In this document: in pieces, positions 17,859 through 26,264 of the stretch
Numbering within the stretch: position 1 is the first letter of the stretch
Layout: the number at the start of each line of letters is the position of its first letter
Origin: Lachnoanaerobaculum sp. ICM7
Lineage (GTDB): Bacteria; Bacillota; Clostridia; Lachnospirales; Lachnospiraceae
NCBI RefSeq assembly: GCF_000287675.1
Contig: NZ_ALJL01000016.1
Span: 303,894 to 367,893 of the forward strand
Direction: 5' to 3'
Length of the DNA: 64,000 bases
Translations under genes and position numbers: made by a program
Notes under the pieces: model-generated
Told to the model about the DNA's origin: nothing
Databases searched by the model: none
What the model saw: the letters and a program-made list of their open reading frames with translations, nothing else

Positions 17859-19380
17859 ACCCAATCGCCCCCAGCTTTTTTCTAATTTCCTCTTCCAATT
17901 CATGAGACTTTTTAAACATATCTGACAGCTCTGAGGTTAGCCTTGTCATCTTTTCTTCAAAGGGCTCTCCATCATCTTCCTGTTCTTCAATCCCCACATA
18001 TCGACCTGGGGTTAAAATATAGTCATGCTTTGCTATCTCTTTTATTGTAGCAATAGCCGAAAATCCTTTTTTCTCTTCCAATATTCCGTTTTGAAAATCC
18101 TCAAATGTTTTTGCTAATAAATCAATATCTCCCAGGTTTCCGTCTTCCTGTATCCCTTCTGTAAAATCTCTATGTTTTCTATCAACCATATAACCCATTT
18201 TTCTGGCATCAATAAATAGAGTCTTTCCTTTTTGCTTTTTATTCTTAGTAATAAACCACAATGTTACAGGAATAGTTACACTATAAAAAAGCTGTGTAGG
18301 TAAAGCTACAATACCTTCAACTAAATCATCTTCTATGATTCTCTTTCTTATTTCTCCCTCTCCTGAAGTTTGAGATGATAATGCGCCATTGGCAAGTACT
18401 AATCCTATTTTACCGTTAGGTGCTAAGTGATGAATCATATGCTGTATCCAGGCATAGTTTGCATTTCCTGCCGGTGGCATTCCATATTTCCATCTGACAT
18501 CATCTTTTAATTTTTCTGCACCCCAATTTGAAAGATTAAACGGTGGATTTGCCATAATAAAATCCGACTTTAAAGTCTTATGAAGATCGTTGAAAAATGT
18601 ATCTGCGTGGTAAGCACCGAAGTTTGCATCAATTCCTCTTATCGCCATGTTCATTTTTGCCATCTTCCATGTATCTGCATTTGATTCCTGTCCATAAACA
18701 GAAATATTTCCCCTGTTATCACTATGAGCCTGTACAAACTTTTCACTCTGCACAAACATGCCACCACTTCCCATACAGGGATCATATACTCGGCAATTAT
18801 CAAATGGCTTCAGTATGGCTACAATTGTTTTTACAATACTTGAAGGTGTATAAAACTCTCCTCCCTTTGTTCCCTCATATGCTGCAAACTGAGCAATACA
18901 ATATTCATATGTCCTACCCAATAAATCCTTGCCGGCCTCTGTCCCGTCCATTTTCACTTCATTCGTAAATAAATCTACAACTTCTCCAAGTACTCTTTTA
19001 TCTAAATCTGGATTAGCATAGTTTTTAGGTAAAACATTCTTAAGTGTCGTATTCTCTTTTTCGATGGCTCTCATAGCATCATCAATTACTGTACCGATTT
19101 CAGGTGTATGAGCTTCAGATGCAATTTTACTCCAACGAGCTTCCTCAGGCACAAAGAAAATATTTTCTTCTGCATATGCATCTCTATCATTTTCAAATCC
19201 ATCACCTTCTTTTACCAATTCATCATAACGTCTTTCAAACGCACTTGATATATAGCGAAGAAAAATAAGACCTACAATAACCTTCCTATATTCTGCTGCA
19301 GGTATATGTCCCCACAGAACGCAAGCGGCATCCCAAATTTGCTTTTCAAAACCTATATTTGTATTATTTTTTCCGGCCAT
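17848..19380 (-). CDS. hsdM: Type I restriction-modification methyltransferase subunit M (HsdM)
   Basis: N6-adenine methyltransferase of the type I complex. It has the N-terminal helical domain, the SAM motif VYDPCMGSGGMF near residue 200 and the catalytic NPPF in IMANPPFNLSNWG near 275. The length of 510 residues is normal and the frame is intact. ATG 19380 has GGAG 9 nt upstream. It is the first gene of the locus and overlaps hsdS, which ties the two products together. A terminator of the upstream gene lies at 19504-19543, so hsdM needs its own promoter in 19381-19500, where no clear pair was found. Confidence 0.96.
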   Translation of the reverse strand: MAGKNNTNIGFEKQIWDAACVLWGHIPAAEYRKVIVGLIFLRYISSAFERRYDELVKEGDGFENDRDAYAEENIFFVPEEARWSKIASEAHTPEIGTVIDDAMRAIEKENTTLKNVLPKNYANPDLDKRVLGEVVDLFTNEVKMDGTEAGKDLLGRTYEYCIAQFAAYEGTKGGEFYTPSSIVKTIVAILKPFDNCRVYDPCMGSGGMFVQSEKFVQAHSDNRGNISVYGQESNADTWKMAKMNMAIRGIDANFGAYHADTFFNDLHKTLKSDFIMANPPFNLSNWGAEKLKDDVRWKYGMPPAGNANYAWIQHMIHHLAPNGKIGLVLANGALSSQTSGEGEIRKRIIEDDLVEGIVALPTQLFYSVTIPVTLWFITKNKKQKGKTLFIDARKMGYMVDRKHRDFTEGIQEDGNLGDIDLLAKTFEDFQNGILEEKKGFSAIATIKEIAKHDYILTPGRYVGIEEQEDDGEPFEEKMTRLTSELSDMFKKSHELEEEIRKKLGAIGYEI

Positions 19381-19503
19381 TATTTATTCTCCATCCTATT
19401 TAAATTCTATAATATTATTTAAATCCTCAATTAGTATATCTTATCATATTCTTAAGTAATAAAATAGAGTGTACTACACATGTATACAAACTCTTAAATA
19501 TTC

Positions 19504-19543
19504 AAAAAGGCCGATATAGTCTATAGACTACTTCGACCTTTTT
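19504..19543 (-). terminator. Terminator after the DUF4846 lipoprotein gene
   Basis: An 11-nt arm AAAAAGGTCGA pairs with TCGGCCTTTTT, including one G-U pair in the minus-strand transcript. The loop itself contains the dyad TAGTCTATAGACTA. It isolates the lipoprotein gene from the restriction locus. Confidence 0.8.
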
Positions 19544-19630
19544 AAATTTGCTATTTGAAAATACTTATTTCGCATTGAAATAGACATATACTATATAATT
19601 AGTATTTAATGCTTTTACCCTCACTTACTG

Positions 19631-20590
19631 CTAATCTAAATAATTAAGCCTTTTCAAGCTGCCTTCATCAAATGTATAGCTCTGTGTTATAAGTGGATAT
19701 GTTATCTCACTTTCATAATACCATGGGTCCTCAGTGTGAGCAGGATTTTTGATTATATGAAAGCTTTGTGCCGGCATAAATCCCTGTGCAAGTAAAAATG
19801 CCTTTTCTCCTGCTTCATTTTCACAGATATCCGCTACCATCAACACATGTCCCGGGCTTCCACCCTTTATAAAAATATCCCCCACTTTAAGCTCTGATAT
19901 ATCTACAGGTTTTGATTCATTTTCCATAGACAGAGTGGACGAATACGAAAAAACAATTCGTAAATATTTTTTGAAAGTTTCTTCACTGTCATCAGATGAA
20001 GCAACCTTCTCCCAATATGGCTTATCATTCGAAAACTTAACTCTATACCCCTCTTTCCAGTGATTATAATCGCATACAAATCCGTCTACAAAATGAAAGC
20101 TTATTTTATCATGTCTACCGCTCTTGTACAGATATTCAGCATATATTCTCATAATACTGTCTGCACACTGCTGCAAGTCTTCCTCCGCTACTTCCATAGA
20201 AAATACTGCAGCGTGACCTTCTCCGCCTTTTTCTCTTTTATCAAAATAATATACAGGAGTACCGTCAGGCTCAAGCGGATAATTACCTATAAAATCTGCA
20301 AAACTTCCATCATCCGCTTCCACCCTTTTATATCCCTTTGGAGTGATAAAACGGGTAAAAAGAGTATTTCCTTCGGGATTTATAAAATCCGGAAGTTTCA
20401 CAGCACTTTCCTCAGTATTTTCTTCCTTGCTCTCATTATCATTTGTTTTTGTATCATTACTATTTTCAACAATTGTGCTTTCTGCTTCCTCATTTGTGAC
20501 GGTATTCATATTTTTACTCTTACAACCCCAGCATATGCAAGCCATCATAATAAGCAGTAAATAAAATTTATTTCTCTTCATAAAATTCAT
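19631..20590 (-). CDS. DUF4846-type lipoprotein
   Basis: Secreted lipoprotein of unknown function. The start MNFMKRNKFYLLLIMMAC is followed by the lipobox ICWGC, then an acidic Ser/Thr/Asn-rich spacer of about 40 residues and a globular domain resembling DUF4846. That domain includes PVYYFDKREKGGEGHAAVFS, FVDGFVCDYNHWKEGYRVKF and KGGSPGHVLMVADIC; the last has the Gly-His-Val look of NlpC/CHAP-like folds, but no catalytic Cys is evident. ATG 20590 is chosen over the upstream TTG because GGGGG lies 13 nt before it. It has its own terminator and is not part of the neighbouring operons. Confidence 0.75.
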   Translation of the reverse strand: MNFMKRNKFYLLLIMMACICWGCKSKNMNTVTNEEAESTIVENSNDTKTNDNESKEENTEESAVKLPDFINPEGNTLFTRFITPKGYKRVEADDGSFADFIGNYPLEPDGTPVYYFDKREKGGEGHAAVFSMEVAEEDLQQCADSIMRIYAEYLYKSGRHDKISFHFVDGFVCDYNHWKEGYRVKFSNDKPYWEKVASSDDSEETFKKYLRIVFSYSSTLSMENESKPVDISELKVGDIFIKGGSPGHVLMVADICENEAGEKAFLLAQGFMPAQSFHIIKNPAHTEDPWYYESEITYPLITQSYTFDEGSLKRLNYLD

Positions 20591-20634
20591 CAATGTCTGT
20601 ATACCCCCTTTCAAACTCTTAAAATCAGATTTAT

Positions 20635-21255
20635 TTACTTTAAGTACTCCTCTATTTTGTCTTCATATTTTTTTAAAAGTTCCCTTGAATAAACTTTTTC
20701 ATTTTTTGAGTCTCTAACTTCTTTCCAAAGGATAGCTGCAGCTTTTAACTTATCAGAATAATTATTGCTACATTCATCTAAACAAAAATTTTTTAGGAAC
20801 TGATTCCATTGACAAGCTGAATTATCATACTTAGCGTAATCTGATTCACCATAATATACTTTCAGCATATCTTGTATCGTAAAGCTTAAATCATTTTCAG
20901 CTTTTACTTTCCTCCAAGCTGTTGCCATATCAGCATTAAATTTAAATGGATTAACACCTGTTACAGCAGAAAAATAATCTCTAAATTTTTGGTTAAAGGA
21001 AAATCCACATTCAAGCAATGGCGTATTTAAATTTATCGATTCAGTTTGATTTTTGTTTACTTTCCTTACAGATTTTTCCACTCTATTTCCCTTAAAAAAT
21101 TGTTCTATAATTAAGTTCAGTTCTTGCTTTGTGCATCTATATTCCAGCCTAAGAGATTTACAAATTTGTGAAAGTTCTTCTCGATACCAATAATATCTGT
21201 TAAATTCTTCAAATGATTTTATATCTTTAAAATCCGGTCTGATATCTTTCATCAT
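20635..21255 (-). CDS. SAP/HeH-domain protein with DUF6434-like region
   Basis: A 206-residue protein with an N-terminal helix-extension-helix (SAP-like) module: RPDFKDIKSFEEFNRYYWYR and LRLEYRCTKQELNLIIEQFF, a fold usually associated with nucleic acid binding. The second half (PLLECGFSFNQKFRDYFSAV to the lysine-rich end) resembles DUF6434. The function is unknown. The start has a GGAGGGATG context, and either of two adjacent ATGs is possible. It is the first of a run of small, probably transferred genes. Confidence 0.65.
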   Translation of the reverse strand: MMKDIRPDFKDIKSFEEFNRYYWYREELSQICKSLRLEYRCTKQELNLIIEQFFKGNRVEKSVRKVNKNQTESINLNTPLLECGFSFNQKFRDYFSAVTGVNPFKFNADMATAWRKVKAENDLSFTIQDMLKVYYGESDYAKYDNSACQWNQFLKNFCLDECSNNYSDKLKAAAILWKEVRDSKNEKVYSRELLKKYEDKIEEYLK

Positions 21256-21329
21256 CCCTCCTCTATAAATACTGATTTATCTATAATATTTATCATAGTA
21301 AATAATCCAATTCAAAACTACATTTCAAA

Positions 21330-21740
21330 TCACAACTCTTTTGTATAATAGTACCTCTCCCCTGTATAAGGATATTCTTTCAAGGCAAACACTTCTTTAT
21401 AACCATGTTTTTCATAAAATTTCGGTGCTTGAAAATTAAAAGTATCAACAAATGAATACTTACAACCTCTATTTCTTGACTCATTTTCCGCCGTTTCTAA
21501 GATCTTTGAGCCTATTCCTTGTCCACGTAAATCATCACTGACATACAGATATTCAATCTCAAGCCAATTACCGAAAGTCTCCGCTACCATTCCCGCAACT
21601 AAATTCCCCAGTTCATCTTCCAAATAAATATTAAGTGGTTCGCTTTTAGATGGTTCTCTATTGGATCTATTGTATGATCTGATTAAATTTGCCAGTTCTT
21701 GAGTTCTTTTCGATTCAATATTTTCTAATTTCAATTTCAT
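21330..21740 (-). CDS. GNAT family N-acetyltransferase (paralogue 1)
   Basis: Single-domain acetyl-CoA transferase of 136 residues. The acetyl-CoA loop is DLRGQGIGSKILETAENE (residues about 70-87), and the GNAT ending FYEKHGYKE is clear. The substrate is not known; small orphan GNATs of this type often act on drugs or small amines. By direct comparison it differs from the protein at 28376-28786 at only 14 of 136 positions, so the two are recent paralogues, and their flanks are also related. Confidence 0.85.
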   Translation of the reverse strand: MKLKLENIESKRTQELANLIRSYNRSNREPSKSEPLNIYLEDELGNLVAGMVAETFGNWLEIEYLYVSDDLRGQGIGSKILETAENESRNRGCKYSFVDTFNFQAPKFYEKHGYKEVFALKEYPYTGERYYYTKEL

Positions 21741-21780
21741 ATTTTATATGTCCATTATTGTTTTTATAATTAGATTGTTT

Positions 21781-21815
21781 AAATTCTAATTACCCTGCTT
21801 ATCAAACAGGGATTT
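21781..21815 (-). repeat. Recurring ~35-bp intergenic site, copy 1
   Basis: On the minus strand it reads AAATCCCTGTTTGATAAGCA, then GGGTAATTAGAATTT, and forms a CCCTG/CAGGG hairpin. Related sequences lie at 28291-28324, 28826-28860 and 29314-29348, always between two small genes. Confidence 0.6.
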
Positions 21816-21820
21816 CTTAA

Positions 21821-22138
21821 TTACTCATTTTTTTTAATTAAGCTTCCCAAAAGATTTCCTATTGCTGCAATTATACCGTATATTAATACATAAACAGCTG
21901 CACTTTCATTATAAAATATAAATATGGTCGGAATAAAGAGGGCCATAATTATCAATAAAAATATCAAGTTAAAAGAATGTCTAATTCCATAAATGATAGA
22001 AGTTACAAAACAAATAATAGGAGTTAAAATAATTAAGAAGAATATACCGGTTCCTGTATCATTAATGAAAGCAGGTAACACATAGAAAGCTAAAGTTATC
22101 ACTATTAAGTAAACAGACATTTCTCTTATTTTTTTCAT
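21821..22138 (-). CDS. Small four-helix membrane protein (paralogue 1)
   Basis: A 105-residue, very hydrophobic protein with about four membrane segments (LIVITLAFYVLPAFI; IFFLIILTPIICFVTSIIY; LIFLLIIMALFIPTIFIFY; VYVLIYGIIAAIGNLLGSL). No family is recognised. A close copy lies at 30335-30655, again next to ORF6N/GNAT genes. ATG 22138 has a GGAG-like site (GAGGTAAAGGAG) upstream. The function is unknown. Confidence 0.7.
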   Translation of the reverse strand: MKKIREMSVYLIVITLAFYVLPAFINDTGTGIFFLIILTPIICFVTSIIYGIRHSFNLIFLLIIMALFIPTIFIFYNESAAVYVLIYGIIAAIGNLLGSLIKKNE

Positions 22139-22185
22139 CTCCTTTACCTCCGTAAATTTATATACTTTATTTTTACAAACCTGAT

Positions 22186-22566
22186 TTATCCCTTAATATA
22201 TAATTTCATAGAACTCCTAGGGATTACTTCGAGAACAAAGTGTTCTTCACTAATTCCGGTATCGGGGTGTGAATCTGCAATCTTTATGTTAAAATCTCCA
22301 ACATAATATGAATTATCATTTTTAAAATTACCAAAAACAATATACTGTACTCCAATATAATCAAGCATCCCGTTATCATCCGGTTCAAGACTTATAACCT
22401 CAAAAGGTTTTTCGATATCGACACCATATTTATCCAGCCATAATGCCAATTTGGGAAATTCTTTTCTTGACTTAACATAGTACAGCTTACAATAATCACA
22501 GTCACATAGCATATCTGAGGACAATGAATTGTAGTACTCTTTCGTTTTAACAATATCTATATTCAC
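22186..22566 (-). CDS. Hypothetical protein with CxCxxC motif
   Basis: A 126-residue soluble protein. Near the N-terminus it has MLCDCDYCKLYY, a Cys-x-Cys-x-x-Cys cluster that could bind a metal. The rest is beta-rich with acidic patches (SLEPDDNGMLDYIGVQYIVFG). No family is recognised with confidence. A truncated copy of the same gene is found at 30703-30814, keeping the Cys cluster and the last residues but losing the middle. This intact copy indicates what the remnant once encoded. Confidence 0.6.
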   Translation of the reverse strand: MNIDIVKTKEYYNSLSSDMLCDCDYCKLYYVKSRKEFPKLALWLDKYGVDIEKPFEVISLEPDDNGMLDYIGVQYIVFGNFKNDNSYYVGDFNIKIADSHPDTGISEEHFVLEVIPRSSMKLYIKG

Positions 22567-22758
22567 AGTTATCTCCTTAAAACTTTGTAAAACAGTAAGT
22601 TTTCTTCCCCCTATAATTTTGTCGGCAAAACCGACAAAAGTCTCATTTCATTCTTCATCCTTTAGTTTCCCCACTCGAATATTTCTAATATAGATTTTAT
22701 AATCTTAAAGTTATGTGCTTTGTTTTTACACTATTCGATTATTTAGACAAACCGAGCT
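22567..22758 (-). other. Intergenic stretch with terminator-like hairpin and duplicated tail
   Basis: Holds a 9-bp hairpin TTTTGTCGG/CCGACAAAA at 22617-22639, likely ending the oxidoreductase transcript. It also holds a stretch from about 22650 to 22752 that matches about 30820-31082, including the AATCTTAAAGTTATGTGCTT block. It therefore belongs to the duplicated segment described under findings. Confidence 0.6.
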
Positions 22759-24240
22759 TTATCTACTAGATTTCATAATATCTATAGCAAACTTTCCACT
22801 TACTGCAGCAATAGGAAGTCCTCCACTAGTTTGAATCCATTGACTTGCAAGGTATAAATTATTTAAACCTTTAATAGTGCTCTTAACATACTTGTTTTTA
22901 TATCCTTTCTGTGGATTAAAACTCATGTAACCCCCTTTATATGCATTACACCAAGTTGTAAATGTAACCGGAGAATATGTTCCAAGTACGATGAGTTTCC
23001 CTTCAAGCTGTGGATACTTTTTTTCAATTCTTAATCTCAAGTCATCTGCAAGACGCTGTTTTTCTTGATTGTATAAGCTAATATTATTTTTTAGTCCAAA
23101 CCAATAGGCGTAATTTTCATCATTTTGTAAAATATTACATTGAATGACTCTCTTTTCCATTGGAAATAGTGTCTCATCATAATCAAAAACTCGCATTCCA
23201 CAAAAATTGTGTGTTTCCCCTGCAACATCATATTCATCACAAGGGAAAATAATGCTTCCTTTAGGTAATTTCAAATCTTCCTCAGTAGCTATTCCAAATG
23301 CAACCTGATAACATGTATTAGAAACATAGCCCTGTGGATTATCATACATGTACCTAAGATTTTTATCTAAATATTTTTCATCAATTAAGTCATAGAAAAG
23401 ATAATGTGGGTCTGCACACCAAATATAGTTATCTGATTTGATTACCTCTCCATTATTACCCAGAATACTAACAACTTGACTATCTACAATATTTATTTTT
23501 ACAATATTAATACCTAGATGCAACTTCCCACCTAAGGATTCAAATTTAGCAAGCATTTTACCAACCAATCCAACAGAACCTCCTTCCGGTATAGCTGCTG
23601 TGTTGCTTGTAAAAAAAGCATATGATGCAACAAGGGAAAGAGCGTTAAAATTGCTATTAAAGTAATTTTTAAACATTGCTCTAATGTAATGATTCTTAAA
23701 GCGATTGACAAACTCCTCAATCGACTGCTTTCCATATTCCTTAATTGCTTTACTTGCATCTTTCATGCTCATTCCTAGTTTTATAAATTGCAAAGGATTC
23801 ATATGAGCAATCGAATAATCGCACGGTGGCTTTACACACTCTAAGGTTTTGGCACAGTCAAAAAACAAATTTAATTCTTTGTAATCTTCCGGAGCAAGCT
23901 CTAAAAACTCTTTTCTTGCCCTCTCTAAATCGCTCCACAAATGTAGTGTTATTCCATCCATATTCATACAATAAAAATATGGCTCACGATAGATTTTCAA
24001 ACTATCAGAAATAACACCTAGATTTTCCCACATTTTATATAGTTGTTCATCCTTATTGCATCCAACAAGAAAATGTATACAATTATCTATATGATATCCT
24101 TGCCTGTTCCACCCCGTACACTCACCTCCAGGCATTTTATTTTTTTCATATATTTCTACTGAATATCCAGCCTGCAATGCATATATTCCAGCACTCAACC
24201 CCGAAACACCTGCTCCAATAATTACTACTTTTTTAACCAT
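22759..24240 (-). CDS. Phytoene desaturase-like FAD-dependent oxidoreductase
   Basis: A 493-residue flavoprotein. The N-terminal dinucleotide fold is VVIIGAGVSGLSAGIYALQA, followed by EIYEKNKMPGGECTGW, the substrate/FAD region of CrtI-like enzymes, and a C-terminal FAD-contact segment LYLASQWIQTSGGLPIAAVS. In Firmicutes this family includes carotenoid/retinol-type desaturases and many NAD(P)/FAD enzymes of unknown substrate, and no carotenoid genes are nearby. It is a single-gene unit between two noncoding stretches, in the accessory strip. Confidence 0.8.
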   Translation of the reverse strand: MVKKVVIIGAGVSGLSAGIYALQAGYSVEIYEKNKMPGGECTGWNRQGYHIDNCIHFLVGCNKDEQLYKMWENLGVISDSLKIYREPYFYCMNMDGITLHLWSDLERARKEFLELAPEDYKELNLFFDCAKTLECVKPPCDYSIAHMNPLQFIKLGMSMKDASKAIKEYGKQSIEEFVNRFKNHYIRAMFKNYFNSNFNALSLVASYAFFTSNTAAIPEGGSVGLVGKMLAKFESLGGKLHLGINIVKINIVDSQVVSILGNNGEVIKSDNYIWCADPHYLFYDLIDEKYLDKNLRYMYDNPQGYVSNTCYQVAFGIATEEDLKLPKGSIIFPCDEYDVAGETHNFCGMRVFDYDETLFPMEKRVIQCNILQNDENYAYWFGLKNNISLYNQEKQRLADDLRLRIEKKYPQLEGKLIVLGTYSPVTFTTWCNAYKGGYMSFNPQKGYKNKYVKSTIKGLNNLYLASQWIQTSGGLPIAAVSGKFAIDIMKSSR

Positions 24241-24577
24241 ACTGTCTCAACTTCTCCTTCTTCTACAAAAAATAAAATTTCTACACTGCTTAAATTAATG
24301 ATTTTCACTATTTCGCTTTTTGTCTATGTTCTATGCTTTCAGTAGACTATTTCACCCCACTCTCTGACTGTAGGAAATCTTTACAAGAGAGGTTACATCT
24401 ACTACGCTACTTCGTTGCTCGTACAAGCAGTGTTACGCATTCCATATGAAACGAGTGAACACTAAGTATGTCAAGTAGTTGTGTTCGTATGTGGGAACAT
24501 ATCCATTAACTTTTAACGATAGCTTAAGGTTATCGTTAAAAGGTATTAGCTCGACAAAACGGAAGTTGTTATTTAGT
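24241..24577. other. 337-nt noncoding stretch between ABC-F and oxidoreductase genes
   Basis: Contains an 11-bp hairpin at 24511-24541 (TTTTAACGATA/TATCGTTAAAA), a plausible end of the ABC-F transcript. A minus-strand TTGACA at about 24471-24476 is followed 17 nt on by a weak TTTCAT, a possible promoter for the oxidoreductase, which would leave a leader of about 200 nt. The leader has no recognised riboswitch. Its higher GC middle part (24390-24440) is unexplained. Confidence 0.5.
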
Positions 24578-26056
24578 TTATAATCGTATTATTTTATTAG
24601 CTATATCTTCAACAAACCTCTTATCGTGTTCCACAAATATGAGTGTAGGACTTGCTTCTTTTATAATTTCCTCAATCTGTATTCTTGATATTACATCTAT
24701 ATAGTTCAGTGGTTCGTCCCAAACAAATATATGAGCCGGCTTTGATAAACTTACAGCAATTAAAACTTTCTTTTTTTGTCCATCGCTATAGTTCTTCATA
24801 TCCATTTCAAATAATTCTCTTGCAAAATCTAATTTTCTAAGAATTGTTTTGCACAATGTTTCATCAACACCTTGGCTTTCAATATACTCATTTAGACTAC
24901 CCGTTAAATTTGATGTATCCTGAGGAATATATGATATTTTTAAATCACTTGCTAATTTTACATCACCTGAATACTCATGATGTAACCTTAATAAAATTTT
25001 AATCAAGGTTGATTTTCCGCTACCATTACCACCATATATAGCCACTATATCACCTTGCTTTATCTCAAAACTTACATTACTTAATATTTGCCTTTCTCCA
25101 TAATATGATGATAAATCGCAAACTGAAATTAGAGGATTTTTGTGGTGATGTAACGGATGCAATAATAGTCTTTCCTTTGTTTCAATATCTTTCAGTAAAC
25201 TTTGTTTTTCTTCTATTGCCCTATTTTGTCTAAACTCCAAATTCTTAGATTTTTTCATCATCTTAGCTGATTGATGACCTATATGTCCCTTGTCCGGTTT
25301 TACGCCTGATACTTTCACACCGTTTTTAGTATTTTCAACTTTATCAGACCAAATCTGACTTTGTCTTGCAGCTTCTTTTAATCGTTTAATATCTTTTCTT
25401 AATTTCTCGTTTTCACCGATTTCAAATTGGTCTTTCATCAATTTATTTTCATACCACGATGTAAAATTTCCTGATTGAACATCAATAGAATTCCTGTTAA
25501 TAGAAATGACATGATTTATACAACCATCTAAAAAATCTCTATCATGAGATATAAGCAAAAAACCTTTTTTATTTTTCAGATATTCACTGACAATTTTTCT
25601 TCCGTCCATATCCAAATGGTTCGTTGGTTCATCTATAAGTAAAAAACCATCTTCTATTGTAAACAAAATAGCTAAAAGGATTTTTGTTTGTTCTCCTTTA
25701 GAAAGTGTTTCAAACTTTCTGTAAACAAGACTCTCATCTACATTTAGCAAATTAAGTTCTCTAAATAATTTCCATTCTTCCTCATCTGATATTAGTTCTT
25801 TATATAACTCAATCCCTAATTTTGAAGTATCACTTAAATTGGGTGGGAATTTAATAAAGTCAACACTTTTGCTGATTTTTCCACTATAAACTTCTTGGTT
25901 TAGAAGTAACTTAAATAGTGTTGATTTTCCAATTCCATTTCTTCCTATTAACCCTGTTTTCCAGTTTGTATCAAATGAAAATGATACATTTTCAAATATA
26001 GGTTTTTCATAGCCATAATATGAGAAACTAAGGTTTTCAATTTTAATTGTTGACAC
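24578..26056 (-). CDS. Lsa-like ABC-F ribosomal protection protein
   Basis: Cytosolic ABC-F ATPase that likely displaces ribosome-targeting antibiotics (Lsa-type proteins act on lincosamides, streptogramin A and pleuromutilins). Two nucleotide domains are seen: the first with GLIGRNGIGKST and the signature LSKGEQTK, the second with GGNGSGKST near residue 342 and YSDGQKKK. A charged linker between them carries the ABC-F antibiotic-resistance domain, and there is no membrane domain. It has 492 residues like Lsa(A). The start is a GTG at 26056 with GAGGGGGG 8 nt before it. Which drugs it covers cannot be read from sequence. Confidence 0.85.
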   Translation of the reverse strand: MSTIKIENLSFSYYGYEKPIFENVSFSFDTNWKTGLIGRNGIGKSTLFKLLLNQEVYSGKISKSVDFIKFPPNLSDTSKLGIELYKELISDEEEWKLFRELNLLNVDESLVYRKFETLSKGEQTKILLAILFTIEDGFLLIDEPTNHLDMDGRKIVSEYLKNKKGFLLISHDRDFLDGCINHVISINRNSIDVQSGNFTSWYENKLMKDQFEIGENEKLRKDIKRLKEAARQSQIWSDKVENTKNGVKVSGVKPDKGHIGHQSAKMMKKSKNLEFRQNRAIEEKQSLLKDIETKERLLLHPLHHHKNPLISVCDLSSYYGERQILSNVSFEIKQGDIVAIYGGNGSGKSTLIKILLRLHHEYSGDVKLASDLKISYIPQDTSNLTGSLNEYIESQGVDETLCKTILRKLDFARELFEMDMKNYSDGQKKKVLIAVSLSKPAHIFVWDEPLNYIDVISRIQIEEIIKEASPTLIFVEHDKRFVEDIANKIIRL

Positions 26057-26069
26057 AAAAATACCCCCC

Positions 26070-26254
26070 TCAAATTCCTGTTTGTGGTGCAGAAATTTTG
26101 TCTAATTGCAGTATTAGATTAACCACCGTTTCTCCAAACATTTCCAATTTTATCAAACAAGCATTTGAATCTGTATATAGATATTTTTCAGCAATAATTC
26201 CAATCTGATATAAGACCGGAAAATCATTTTGTAAAAAACAAAATTAGATTGCAT
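26070..26254 (-). pseudogene. Remnant of a DUF4145/HsdR-type N-terminus
   Basis: An ATG at 26254 with AGGAGGAGAAAA upstream starts MQSNFVF. After a T-run (six T, 26232-26237) the meaningful frame shifts by one base to LQNDFPVLYQIGIIAEKYLY, TDSNACLIKLEMFGETVV, then NLILQLDKISAPQTGI and a stop at 26070-26072. This resembles the first ~55 residues of DUF4145-containing restriction R-subunit-like proteins. One extra T would restore a single frame. The rest of the gene is missing: the ABC-F gene follows directly. Confidence 0.55.
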
Positions 26255-26264
26255 TTTTCTCCTC

